Assembly (NCBI GenBank): GCA_024742875.1
Contig: JANSXP010000028.1
Location: 20,167 to 84,166 of the forward strand
Length of the DNA: 64,000 bases
From: Planctomycetaceae bacterium
GTDB taxonomy: Bacteria; Planctomycetota; Planctomycetia; Planctomycetales; Planctomycetaceae
Reading direction: 5' to 3'
The notes beneath the pieces were generated by a model, which had not been told where the DNA came from, made no database searches, and saw only the letters and a program-made list of their open reading frames with translations. The translations under genes and the position numbers were made by a program. Below are positions 45,098 to 53,828 of the stretch, in pieces (positions within the stretch are counted from its first letter, which is position 1; every line of letters starts with the position of its first letter).

Positions 45098-45415
45098 GGC
45101 ACAGCTTTCCTGTGTGGCGCGGCGGCCTCAACTGGCGACCACTGGTGAAGGGCGGTTGCAGGTCGATCGCGCTTCGCTGGCCCGCCGAACTGCAGAAAAT
45201 CGTGTCGTGGTTGAGAGCGGATGTCAAATCCGCCCTGGTGAGTTGACGAATGGTTCACGCAGGTCGCGCATCGCCGCGCTGCCGGGCCAAACCAGCACGT
45301 CGTGATTTTGGGCCAGTATGCGTGAGTCAGGCACTGGCTCTCACAGCGGCTGCACAGGACGAGTGGGAAACGGTCCTTCCCCAGCAGAGGAGGGCCGGTT
45401 GTCCGGCAGTTTCGT
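45098..45415 (-). other. Leader region of the lipase gene, no gene recognised
   Basis: This stretch of 318 bp lies between the end of the haloperoxidase gene and the lipase gene, both on the minus strand. Frames across it are Cys-, Arg- and Ser-rich and look like shadows. A 5-bp GCCGG/CCGGC hairpin lies just past the haloperoxidase stop but lacks a T-run. The only firm element is the lipase ribosome-binding site at the left edge. Confidence 0.35.
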
Positions 45416-47224
45416 TCAGATCCGGACCGTGCCCCCATCAAACAGCGGTACGGTCATGGAGAAGTTCTCACCGTAGGTGAGCTTTTGTTCTTCCAGAATG
45501 CCGATGGCGATCTGCTCGCCCATCCGGATGGATTCGATGTAATCCGTGAAGTAATGCACGCCCGCCCAGTCGCGGCCGATCGAAATATTGGACGCCAGTT
45601 TGTTCAATTCGCCTTCCACCGTGAGGCTGGCTTTGGTTTTACCGGACTTTGTCCCCGGGGCGGGCTCAAACACATCCACGCAGTCCAGCTTGCGGCCGTC
45701 TTTGGTGGGCACAAAGGCAATGGACGCATTGTCGTCGGCCGCCAGCGCCAGCGGATGATCGTGGTCAAAGAAGGCCTTCAGAATCGTCACACAGGCGCCC
45801 GCGACAGTGGCATGTCCGGCTCCGTACGCGGGATGCATCGGTGAACCTTCGCAGAATGCCATCGGCAGCAGGGCGGTCCCCTTCCTGCCATCGCTGGCAT
45901 TGTGTTTGCGCACCGCGTCAATGATGGGCTTCAGATCGTTTGCCATCGTGCGTAGTTGTGGTGCGCCGGATTCGAGCACATCCACCCGATGCAGCCGCGC
46001 CGCCAGCACTTCCGGTCGGCAGCGACGATGGATGTTGAATTTCTGAAAACGCACAGCCTTCAAAGCGCGGGTGGCAACTTCTGTCACCAGCGACAGAATG
46101 TGTGGCCCGCCAAAATGCGCGAAGCCCTGCTGCTTGTCGCGGAAGTCGGCATCCTGAAACGGAATGCCCCGATCAAACGGTATGCCCTCGCCGAGCATGA
46201 TCAAACAGGCGTTCAGATAGGCCTCGTACAGCGCGTCATAGTGCACGTAGGTCGCCAGATCACGCGGCGTGGTGATGAAGCGATACTCATTGCCTTCGTA
46301 CTGCTCCAGTCCGCCCAGATTAGCGCCGTTTTGAACGTCCAGCCATTGTTTCCATGTGGTCATGTAGTCCGTAGCGGTTGCGGTGCGGACTTTCTGATCA
46401 ATGCGGATGGAGCCATAGCTGATCAGTCCCGCGCTGCGATTGCGGTCCGTCTGGCCGGCCAGTCCTGTGTTGCCTGCCAGCAGGAACTGAGAAATGTAAG
46501 GGCCTGTGTTGTCACCGCGCGTGATGCCACGGAAGGCGGTTTCCGGGGTGAAGGTCCCCCTTTGCCGAGATTGTTCTTCTGCTGTTCGGTTGTCATGGTC
46601 GCTGAACCAGGCCAGAGCATTCAGAGAATCGACCTGCCGGGTCACCGCCTTGCGATGGTTGCCGGACGCGTGAGCCGTCGATGTGCCAAAGCTCATCGCA
46701 GCAAATGGCGTGTCACGCAGCAGGGCCTGCACATACACCTCGCCCATCTCCGCCGTTAATTCATCACTGCCCAGTGCCGGGGCCGGCGGCATCGTGACTG
46801 CCTGTGCGTCGGGGCCTTCCAGATCAAACGTATTGCCGGCGCCCTGGCTTTCCCAGGCGCGGACGTTCGGTTCGCTGCCCCTGTTTTTCTGCGCCTGCCT
46901 GGCTTTTGTGGACAGCCACCTGCAGTCCCCCTCGACGCAGTCGGTGGGTCCCAGTTCCACGTCCTGAAAATCGCGGGGATCACCGCTGTCGATGGCACTG
47001 ACAAACTTTTCAAAGTTCAACGGGTCAATCAGCAGTCCAGTGTCAGGGCAGTGAGGCATGCCCTTGGTGAAGCTCATCAGATAGCTCGCTGCCCCGTCAG
47101 CTCGACGAAACCGAGTTTCATCCCCGTTGGCTCGATGAACGGGCTGAACTCGGGAGGCCGCCAGCTGTGCAGCATTCAAACGAACCTCCAAAGCCGCCTG
47201 TTTTCGAGACTGTCCTGCTGTCAT
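45416..47224 (-). CDS. Vanadium-dependent haloperoxidase / PAP2-fold protein
   Basis: A 602-residue protein of the vanadium-haloperoxidase family, which uses peroxide to oxidise halides. The vanadate-binding motifs are in the correct order: KFNIHRRCRPE near 393, HPAYGAGHATVAGA near 462-475 (the SGH-type loop) and GRDWAGVHYFTDY near 549, whose His would carry the vanadate. The length and the LISYGSIRIDQKV, FGGPHILSLV and ADDNASIAF segments fit bacterial bromoperoxidase-like members and not small PAP2 phosphatases. No signal peptide is evident. The start at 47224 has AAAGGG seven bases upstream; another ATG at 47260 would add 12 residues. It is divergent from the unit encoding a DyP peroxidase. 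Whether it truly oxidises halide cannot be told from sequence. Confidence 0.87.
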   Translation of the reverse strand: MTAGQSRKQAALEVRLNAAQLAASRVQPVHRANGDETRFRRADGAASYLMSFTKGMPHCPDTGLLIDPLNFEKFVSAIDSGDPRDFQDVELGPTDCVEGDCRWLSTKARQAQKNRGSEPNVRAWESQGAGNTFDLEGPDAQAVTMPPAPALGSDELTAEMGEVYVQALLRDTPFAAMSFGTSTAHASGNHRKAVTRQVDSLNALAWFSDHDNRTAEEQSRQRGTFTPETAFRGITRGDNTGPYISQFLLAGNTGLAGQTDRNRSAGLISYGSIRIDQKVRTATATDYMTTWKQWLDVQNGANLGGLEQYEGNEYRFITTPRDLATYVHYDALYEAYLNACLIMLGEGIPFDRGIPFQDADFRDKQQGFAHFGGPHILSLVTEVATRALKAVRFQKFNIHRRCRPEVLAARLHRVDVLESGAPQLRTMANDLKPIIDAVRKHNASDGRKGTALLPMAFCEGSPMHPAYGAGHATVAGACVTILKAFFDHDHPLALAADDNASIAFVPTKDGRKLDCVDVFEPAPGTKSGKTKASLTVEGELNKLASNISIGRDWAGVHYFTDYIESIRMGEQIAIGILEEQKLTYGENFSMTVPLFDGGTVRI

Positions 47225-47491
47225 CTGTCTGCCCTTTCTTCGATGGGACGGGTAATTCATGGAATACGCACTGGGTGTGTATGTGTGTAACCCTTACGTG
47301 AAAGGTGTGCCAGGTCCAGCGACCGTTGTCATCTGCAGGAAGTTTTGGAGGATTGATGCTGTACGAATCTCCATGTCTTCGAAAAATCGTTGGTTCACAC
47401 GACAGCCCACGCGCGAGAGTCGAATCCTCTGAGGGCGTGCGATATTATCTCACCTGGTTCTGTGATTGCTCTGCCTGTAGGGTCTATTGCC
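47225..47491. promoter_or_regulatory. Divergent region between two peroxidase units
   Basis: These 267 bp separate the haloperoxidase start (-) from the start of the membrane protein/DyP unit (+). The plus-strand frame continues upstream to 47390 but does not resemble a protein N-terminus. Promoters for both units should be here. I found no obvious palindromic operator. Confidence 0.4.
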
Positions 47492-48784
47492 GTGTTTCAG
47501 CCGAGAACTGATTTCACCATCCTGGTGCCAATGACCGAGGCTGTTCAGCGTCAGGTGGAGGCCTGTCTGGATAAGGATCCGTTTCTGCCTGATCTTGTGG
47601 ATTCGCTGAGTGCGAAAGCCGGCAATCAGCTGATTCACTTCGCCCGGTTTGCGATCCTCCCGCCACAGCCCGATCAATCAGGAAGACTGCTGTGCTCTCT
47701 GATCGTGGACGATGAACGGGCCATTTCGCAAATGCCGGATGCCCTTCGCAGACCGCTCGAGATTTGCCACGCAGCGCTGGCCCCGCAGCAGTCGCTGTTC
47801 GAATGGCTGAACGCCCATCGCATCGAAAATCGCAGCCTGTTTGTGGCGGCGGTGGGAGAAACGGTTAGATCGATTCGCAGCGGTGATGCCCGCTTTGACT
47901 GTCTGCAGGACGCGATCGACCGTCCCCGTGGACATGCAGCTTATGGACAGATTCCTCAGTTGATTAACGAGGTACGGGAAGCCACTTCAGCCGTCCGCTT
48001 CCCATCGGGACTCTCAAAAAGACAGCAGGTTCGTCGACGAGCAGATTTCATTGGCCTGCTCTTGATGATCTACCTGCCGGTCACGCCGGCGTTGCTTTGG
48101 CTGCTGAACGCACACCCGTCGATCCCGGGACGGTTGGCTTCCTTTGCTGCTGTGGGCATTGGCTGGCCAATTGTGCTGTTTCTACTGATCCGGAACGTCT
48201 GGGGGCTGATTGTCCACTGGTTCAATCGGGACACAGTTCGCACCTCGTTTGACGCAGCCGATCTGAATTATCGAACGCCGACTCACTGGCGGCAGAACGC
48301 TGTGACTCTTGTTCTTCCCGTGCGTGACAACCCACTGTGCCGGCTGTCACTCAGGTTGTATCTCAGGCTGACGCAGGTTCTGCTGACATACTGGTTTTCA
48401 GACGGTCGACTTAATCAGGTGAATTCGATTCACTTTGCGAGATTCTTTCTCATTGACCGAGGCCGCAGGCTGGTTTTTCTCAGTGACTACGATGGAGCTA
48501 TTGATCATTATCTGGCCGAATTTGTTTCGGTCGGGCGTCTGGCCATTATTCCCATTTTGCTGCATACCGCGGGCTGTCCGCCCACGCGCTGGTTCTTCAG
48601 GCCGGGGGATTCGTTTGCGCAGCAGTTGCCTGGTTACATTGCGGGCAACAGTGTGCTGACGCATGCTGTGAGTGCTTACCCCAGTCTGTCTGTCCGCAAC
48701 GTGCTGGCTCGCGGCCGACTGAACACTGCCATTGATATTGACGACGTGCCAGCCGTGTCCTCATTTCTGGCCACCTGTCGCTGA
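47492..48784 (+). CDS. Unrecognised two-TM protein upstream of DyP peroxidase, with duplicated IHFARF motif
   Basis: A 430-residue protein of unknown function. It has two related parts: one around residue 48 (LIHFARFAILPP, then LCSLIVDDE) and one around 312 (SIHFARFFLIDRG, then LVFLSDYDG and LAEFV). Between them are two membrane segments (about 183-203, FIGLLLMIYLPVTPALLWLL; about 213-240, AAVGIGWPIVLFLLI). The duplicated motif could mark two ferredoxin-like alpha/beta domains, the same general fold as DyP (inference). The GTG at 47492 is chosen because the strand leading to FTILVP should start there and AGGG lies nine bases upstream; the frame is open to 47390 and an ATG at 47531 would cut the first strand. 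The DyP gene starts 19 bp downstream, so the two are probably one operon. Confidence 0.7.
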   Translation: MFQPRTDFTILVPMTEAVQRQVEACLDKDPFLPDLVDSLSAKAGNQLIHFARFAILPPQPDQSGRLLCSLIVDDERAISQMPDALRRPLEICHAALAPQQSLFEWLNAHRIENRSLFVAAVGETVRSIRSGDARFDCLQDAIDRPRGHAAYGQIPQLINEVREATSAVRFPSGLSKRQQVRRRADFIGLLLMIYLPVTPALLWLLNAHPSIPGRLASFAAVGIGWPIVLFLLIRNVWGLIVHWFNRDTVRTSFDAADLNYRTPTHWRQNAVTLVLPVRDNPLCRLSLRLYLRLTQVLLTYWFSDGRLNQVNSIHFARFFLIDRGRRLVFLSDYDGAIDHYLAEFVSVGRLAIIPILLHTAGCPPTRWFFRPGDSFAQQLPGYIAGNSVLTHAVSAYPSLSVRNVLARGRLNTAIDIDDVPAVSSFLATCR

Positions 48785-48793
48785 CCTGAATCC

Positions 48794-48797
48794 GGAG
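48794..48797 (+). promoter_or_regulatory. Ribosome-binding site deciding the TTG start of the DyP gene
   Basis: GGAG sits six bases before TTG 48804, just after the stop of the upstream gene. No ATG or GTG in this frame has comparable spacing. Confidence 0.65.
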
Positions 48798-48803
48798 ATT
48801 TCC

Positions 48804-50246
48804 TTGTCTGCCGATGATGTCCCATTACACGATGTGCAGGCGCTCGTTTTTTCTGCCTTTCCTGCCTGCAAAGTGGCGCAGTTCCACATGCTGACAATTG
48901 TGGATCAATCGGCGTTCCGGCAGTGGATGAACGAGGTTCTGCCACAGGTCACCAGTGCTGCTGTTCCGGCGGCCGATGAGCTTTCGTCAGCCTGCCAGCT
49001 GGCGTTTTCGTCCAGTGGCCTGTCGCAGCTGGGAGTGGATACTGCAGACGGTCAGCTGCCGCCCATCTTTGTCCGCGGGACGCACTGCAGCAATCAGCAG
49101 TCACGTGTAGGAGATATCGGCGAAAACGCGCCCGAGCACTGGCATTGGGGCAGTGCCAGGCAGTCTGCCGTGGATGCCGTGCTGCTGACGTATGGAAAAG
49201 ACGTGCCGACCCTGACAGGATTTCAGAAGTCATTGAGGCTGGGCACCTCCAGCGGATTCTCTGTGGCGCATTCGATTCGCTCCTGCCGTCTGGCAGATGA
49301 CCGAGAGCACTTTGGCTTTCGTGACGGCATTAATCAGCCGCGACTCCAGCCGTTTTCTGCTATTCACCCGCGTTCTCCCAATCATGTGGCGGTGGGTGAA
49401 TTTCTGTTTGGGCATCGTAACCAGGACGGCGACCTGGCACTTACGCCACTGCTCTCGCGTTCTGCCCGGGACTCCTGCAGTACGGTAAACGGCAGTTTTC
49501 TGGTCTTTCGTCAGTTGGAGCAGGACGTCCCACTGTTCTGGTCCTGGCTGGAATCTGTTGCGGGGCAGACAGGGCTCTCCGCTCGACAGCTGGCCGAGAA
49601 GATGCTGGGCCTGTCGATGGACGGAATATCTGCGGCGGACACACGGCAGCAGCCTCGTGCGGACGGAGGTTTTCGCTACGCCCATGACCGGGACGGTCGC
49701 CTCGTTCCCATCGGCTCTCACGTGCGTCGGGCCAATCCCCGGGACAGCCTGTTTGGGGCATCCGGGCGCGGACTGTGGACTCGCATTAAAGACGCATTTT
49801 CTGGGGCGCGGCAATCCAGCAACAGTTTTGTGAACCGTCACCGCATCATACGCCGTGGCTTTCCGTATGGCAGTGTGACCAAGGTGGGCTATCCTGAGTC
49901 GATCGCGGCGCAAATGCTTCCGTGCGCACTCGACTGGGCCAGCGATGAACGTCGCGGCTTGAATTTTCTGTGTTTGAACGCAGATTTGAGCAAACAGTTT
50001 GAGCTGATTCAGAACAGCTGGCTGAACAGTCCGAAGTTTGGCGACCTTGAAAACGGCGTGGATCCGATCGCGGGTGTGCCGGCCGATGACGATTACGCAA
50101 ACTTCAGAATTCCGCAGGCGCCCACACGAACGCAGCTTCGAGGGTTGCCGCAGTTTATCCGTGTCCGCGGATCGGCCTACCTGATGTTGCCGTCACTGCA
50201 AACACTTCGCTGGCTGGCTCAGGGACCGCAGCACGGCGGCGCATGA
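48804..50246 (+). CDS. DyP-type haem peroxidase (TTG start)
   Basis: A 480-residue member of the dye-decolorizing peroxidase superfamily, using peroxide to oxidise bulky substrates. The distal motif GFRDG (about 171, in HFGFRDGINQP) supplies the catalytic Asp; NRHRIIRRGFPYG (His near 346) supplies the proximal haem ligand and conserved Arg. LMLPSLQTLRWL near the end is typical. The start is TTG at 48804, preceded by GGAG with a six-base gap; the longer frame from 48732 would overlap the upstream gene by 53 bp and adds a non-family N-terminus. No Tat or Sec signal is visible, and the C-terminus lacks the encapsulin-loading tail. It is convergent with the 1,123-residue protein gene, and a shared terminator hairpin follows. 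Confidence 0.87.
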   Translation: MSADDVPLHDVQALVFSAFPACKVAQFHMLTIVDQSAFRQWMNEVLPQVTSAAVPAADELSSACQLAFSSSGLSQLGVDTADGQLPPIFVRGTHCSNQQSRVGDIGENAPEHWHWGSARQSAVDAVLLTYGKDVPTLTGFQKSLRLGTSSGFSVAHSIRSCRLADDREHFGFRDGINQPRLQPFSAIHPRSPNHVAVGEFLFGHRNQDGDLALTPLLSRSARDSCSTVNGSFLVFRQLEQDVPLFWSWLESVAGQTGLSARQLAEKMLGLSMDGISAADTRQQPRADGGFRYAHDRDGRLVPIGSHVRRANPRDSLFGASGRGLWTRIKDAFSGARQSSNSFVNRHRIIRRGFPYGSVTKVGYPESIAAQMLPCALDWASDERRGLNFLCLNADLSKQFELIQNSWLNSPKFGDLENGVDPIAGVPADDDYANFRIPQAPTRTQLRGLPQFIRVRGSAYLMLPSLQTLRWLAQGPQHGGA

Positions 50247-50249
50247 AAA

Positions 50250-50280
50250 CGGCCGCACGAGTCGGGAACTCATGCGGCCG
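50250..50280. terminator. Bidirectional terminator hairpin between convergent genes
   Basis: Left arm CGGCCGCACGAGT (50250-50262), loop CGGGA, right arm ACTCATGCGGCCG (50268-50280); 12 of 13 positions pair. On the minus strand the stem is followed directly by TTTT, so it best serves the 1,123-residue protein gene. It also lies four bases past the DyP stop. Confidence 0.65.
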
Positions 50281-50304
50281 CAAAGTGCAGCGAGAACTCA
50301 GGAG

Positions 50305-53300
50305 TTAATTCACCGTCAGATTACAGTCGATGGTCAAATCGTTCCCCAGTTTGATGAACTGCGGGAATCCGCCTGGCTTGATCAGAGTTTCAACCTTGAT
50401 CTCGAATTTGCCGGACTGCTTGACCTTCCCCGCGTAGTACTCGTTGTACATCTCGATAAACGCCTCCTGCACTTTTTTATGCAGCGCGACAAACTGCTGT
50501 GGCGCCAGATGGTAGGAAGACGACGAGGGGACGAATGCAGCATTGAAGCTCGCGTCCTGCTCAACCTCAACAGACAGGCCCAGCTGCGGAGACGTCACGA
50601 CGATCTGCAGTTCTGCTGCGCCGGGGTAGGGCGTACTGGCCGCCGGAACCTGCACGTCCATCGTAAAAGGTGGCGCCATGCGGATGCGGGCTTTGGCTTT
50701 GTCCAGCAGTCGATCCTCTTCTTTGGTCGCCGTGGTTTTGGCAATATCATACGCTGTGAAGAAGTTTTCCTTATTCCACCTGTATCCCGCCGGTTGAGTT
50801 CCGGCATCATCTTTCACAGGCACGTGCAGATGTTGAGTCACGCCGTAGGGAGTGGCAATGTGGACATCGACAACACGTCGAGGTTCCTCACATCGCAAAG
50901 TGCCGGTTCTGCATTTGGTATTGTCAATTGTCTGCACGCCTGCAGGAATCACAACACGCATCACCTGCCGACTGATCAAGTCGTATTTGACGTCCCGATT
51001 ACCCGCCACGACGTGTGTGTCGTGCACGCTAAAATTGTTGCCCACCAGAAACAGAACCGTGTCTTTCGCCGTATCAATGGCCGGCATGCCGTAGAAGTCC
51101 AGCAGCTCCGGCGCCAAATCGGTCTGGCCAGAAGAGAACATTTCAAACCCGCCCAAATGATTTTCATTTGGTACACGGGAGTGCACGGTCTGCAAAGGCA
51201 GTTTTTTGCCAATCTGGTCGGCCCGTCGCATCAGTCGCTGCACTTCACCGTCCCGGTAGCAGTTGGCTTCGGCCGCAATACTGCAGGTTGCATTTTCCAT
51301 CAGGCGAATCTGATGACTCATTTCCATGTTGTCTTCGATGGACGTGCGAGTGTCCGACGGGTCGCGGAATTTGTGCCGACCCAGCGGGAAGTAGTTTCCA
51401 CGAACATCAAACGTCATGTGAGTAATGAACGACGGCATCAGCACGATCGCCACACACTCACGCATACCCGGTTCAATTTCCCAGGAGCGTCGCAGGTCGT
51501 CCTTACTCGGTCCCCCGCCGATCAGGTCACGAAACACGGTCGTGGCACTGCTTTCAAACGGCGGTGACTGCACGCGGGGGTAGAATCGCCAGCCAAAGAC
51601 ATCTTCACCGTGACCAAAGGCGGCGACCGTGCGGTTCAGGGCGATCGTCTCCATGTCCAGTTCCAGTCGGCGGACGTAACGTGTCATCTTCTGAGCACTT
51701 ACGTTGCCCTGAGAGAACGCCAAAGCCAGTGCTAACTGCATTTCTCTTCGCATGCTGTATTTGTCTGCAACGTTTTGCTCCTGTGACTGCGGATCCAGGG
51801 CGAACACGTGCACCGGCCAGCGGCACTTCACGTATTCTGCAAATGCCTGACGGGCCTGCATGCTGGGATCAGCTCCGCAAAAGATCATTTCTCCAGCGCA
51901 ATTGCAGGAACATCCCGGATCCATGCTGACGCGTACGATGTCTCTATTCAGCTGAGCATTGAGTAGAGCCGATTCGACGATGATCGCCCAAACCAGCGAT
52001 GATGTCACAGAAGGCAGGTGAGCGTCGTACTCCGTTGTCTTGCCGCCCGGTCCGGGGACCTGCACCTTGACGACGCGAGAAAATTCATTGGTGATTGGGT
52101 AACGACGCTGAAACAGCTCGTAAGCATTTTCATAGGTCTGGTTGCGAATCAACTCCACAATGGAGAGTCCGTTGTAAGATGAGGTCAGCAACTGGCCCGG
52201 ATCGCTCAATAGCGCATTCGCACGCGAACCTCGCTGTGACAGTGTGTCATACGCTGCTTCGAGTTCGTCCTGCAGGAATGATCGGGCATCCGAAAGATGA
52301 ATTGGCTTTCCTTCACCAACTCTGGCTCGCAGGTCAATTGCGATCGATGCCAACTCGTAGGCACCAAAAGTCAACGGCAACTGCGTCTGGCCGAGCGGCT
52401 GCCTTGACCTTCTGGAGGTCGACCCAAAATTTGAACCCAGGCTCTTGTCGACGAAACTGGTCAGTATCTGAGTCACGGCGAAGATGTCCTGCTTTAGCTG
52501 CACTGGATTTGCGATGTAAGCATTTGCCAGTCCCGTGATTGTGGCAGCGTCGATCGGCTGATTTGGTGATTCAAACTGACTTGACGGCAGCCCCAGTAGA
52601 TTGGCTGCAATTCCGTTGTGACCGTAGAAACGTGTGAGCAGCGCAGGAAGACGCTGCATGAGGATCGGAGCAACAGCAGCGCCAGGCACCGACGTTTTTG
52701 TGACAGGAAGTGATCCCGCTGCGGAAATCTGCTGCATTTTCTGAAGCAGTTCGTCTGGAACCGATGTCGCATCAAAGGTGTTTAAATCTCCGGGAGGAGG
52801 CAGTTTCTCAGCCAGCCCACGGACAATTGGCCCGAGTTGGTCCAAAAGATCGTTGATCACGAGCTGGCGAAATGTTGATGGCAGCAGTTGTTCCGTAACG
52901 TGCGGTGTCGCCGTTATTGTGACTTCCGCCCCGTGCCCCATCCGAGTGGCGGCTCCGGGCATCAGGGAGACGGGAATACGCACCAGATTCAGTGCGTAGC
53001 CGGGGGAGTCGGCTGTGTCATCACCTTCGTTCAGGCGACGTATTTCATGCAGATGGTTGAGAAACCGGGCCTTCTGATCCAGCAGGATCGTAGGTTCCAG
53101 GTCGATCTGTTTTGCGGCTCCGAAGCGGGAAATGTTTAGCCCAGCGGGTGGAGACTGATAGATGACAGAGTTGTTGGTGGACGTCCCGGCCGACGAAGAG
53201 GTGGCGTCCTCTGACTCGGCCTGTGAGCCCTGGCGTTCCAGGCCAGGCAGCAGTGTGCTGATCTGATTGAAGTTCAGGTCGTTTTCTGCCCCGGCGGCGT

Positions 53301-53676
53301 TGCGGTCAGAGGGGCCAGACCCAAAAGCAGACAGTGCCAGTGCTGACGCCAGATAGGCCTGATCGCTGCGCGAAACAGAAGCATTCAGTTTGAATTCGAA
53401 CTGATCGATCTCTTTGGCCATTTCCCGTTCGAATTCCTGACGGTGTTTCGTTAGACGGGCTTCTCCCCAGATGTCGGGCGCCTTCACGACGACCGTGCCA
53501 TCACGGTTTAGCTTTTTTTCCAGCTTATCGAGAGTCTTCGCCAGCTGAACCACGGCCGTTTCTTCGGCTGGTTTGTGCCGAAAAAAGCGAGAAAAGCTAA
53601 AGCGTTCGTCCGCCTGTGCACACGGCCCAAAAACCAGCAACAATGCGGTTGTGTACACCACCCCAGTCCGAAACAT
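50305..53676 (-). CDS. Large exported protein of unknown function
   Basis: A protein of 1,123 residues with a clear signal peptide (MFRTGVVYTTALLLVFGPCA, then QADE). I do not recognise its family. The N-terminal 100 residues after the signal are charged and helical (LAKTLDKLEKKLNRDG, KHRQEFEREMAKEIDQFEFK). A Cys cluster lies near 584-600 (CSCNCAGEMIFCG). Near 860-960 is an IPT/TIG-like beta domain (VLFLVGNNFSVHDTHVVAG, then RQVMRVVIPAGVQ). The C-terminal region near 1020-1100 looks beta-rich. The start is certain: GGGAGG eight bases before ATG, and the longer frame to 53751 has no signal. It is divergent from another exported unknown (53829), which suggests a shared job. No catalytic motif is visible. 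Confidence 0.85.
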   Translation of the reverse strand: MFRTGVVYTTALLLVFGPCAQADERFSFSRFFRHKPAEETAVVQLAKTLDKLEKKLNRDGTVVVKAPDIWGEARLTKHRQEFEREMAKEIDQFEFKLNASVSRSDQAYLASALALSAFGSGPSDRNAAGAENDLNFNQISTLLPGLERQGSQAESEDATSSSAGTSTNNSVIYQSPPAGLNISRFGAAKQIDLEPTILLDQKARFLNHLHEIRRLNEGDDTADSPGYALNLVRIPVSLMPGAATRMGHGAEVTITATPHVTEQLLPSTFRQLVINDLLDQLGPIVRGLAEKLPPPGDLNTFDATSVPDELLQKMQQISAAGSLPVTKTSVPGAAVAPILMQRLPALLTRFYGHNGIAANLLGLPSSQFESPNQPIDAATITGLANAYIANPVQLKQDIFAVTQILTSFVDKSLGSNFGSTSRRSRQPLGQTQLPLTFGAYELASIAIDLRARVGEGKPIHLSDARSFLQDELEAAYDTLSQRGSRANALLSDPGQLLTSSYNGLSIVELIRNQTYENAYELFQRRYPITNEFSRVVKVQVPGPGGKTTEYDAHLPSVTSSLVWAIIVESALLNAQLNRDIVRVSMDPGCSCNCAGEMIFCGADPSMQARQAFAEYVKCRWPVHVFALDPQSQEQNVADKYSMRREMQLALALAFSQGNVSAQKMTRYVRRLELDMETIALNRTVAAFGHGEDVFGWRFYPRVQSPPFESSATTVFRDLIGGGPSKDDLRRSWEIEPGMRECVAIVLMPSFITHMTFDVRGNYFPLGRHKFRDPSDTRTSIEDNMEMSHQIRLMENATCSIAAEANCYRDGEVQRLMRRADQIGKKLPLQTVHSRVPNENHLGGFEMFSSGQTDLAPELLDFYGMPAIDTAKDTVLFLVGNNFSVHDTHVVAGNRDVKYDLISRQVMRVVIPAGVQTIDNTKCRTGTLRCEEPRRVVDVHIATPYGVTQHLHVPVKDDAGTQPAGYRWNKENFFTAYDIAKTTATKEEDRLLDKAKARIRMAPPFTMDVQVPAASTPYPGAAELQIVVTSPQLGLSVEVEQDASFNAAFVPSSSSYHLAPQQFVALHKKVQEAFIEMYNEYYAGKVKQSGKFEIKVETLIKPGGFPQFIKLGNDLTIDCNLTVN

Positions 53677-53684
53677 CGTTTTTT

Positions 53685-53690
53685 CCTCCC
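53685..53690 (-). promoter_or_regulatory. Strong ribosome-binding site of the 1,123-residue protein gene
   Basis: GGGAGG on the minus strand, eight bases before the ATG at 53676. It fixes the start at the signal peptide and not at the longer frame. Confidence 0.7.
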
Positions 53691-53828
53691 TGTGGGCTCC
53701 GGCTTGAACCCGGTACGCAATTTTCTTGTTGCCTGCCGTCCTTAGCGGCAACTATGCTGGTACTATCGTCTTAGTAGTGACTAAGGGTAAGAATCACCCT
53801 CCCGCACCAAACAGGAATTCGTGGAAGA
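53691..53828. promoter_or_regulatory. Divergent promoter region between two exported unknown proteins
   Basis: This short region must carry both promoters. It includes an AT-richer patch around 53760-53790 (ACTATCGTCTTAGTAGTGAC). No operator can be assigned with confidence. Confidence 0.35.

Noticed and set aside
44977..45441. 154-codon minus-strand frame spanning the lipase leader
   Set aside because: It overlaps the lipase start in another frame and is Cys/Arg/Ser-rich without a motif.
48804..50246. DyP peroxidase as encapsulin cargo
   Set aside because: The C-terminus (LAQGPQHGGA) lacks the known cargo-loading peptide, and no encapsulin shell gene is in the window.
50272..51567. 431-codon plus-strand frame opposite the 1,123-residue protein gene
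   Set aside because: It starts inside the terminator hairpin, has no ribosome-binding site or domain, and mirrors a gene with signal peptide and strong ribosome-binding site.
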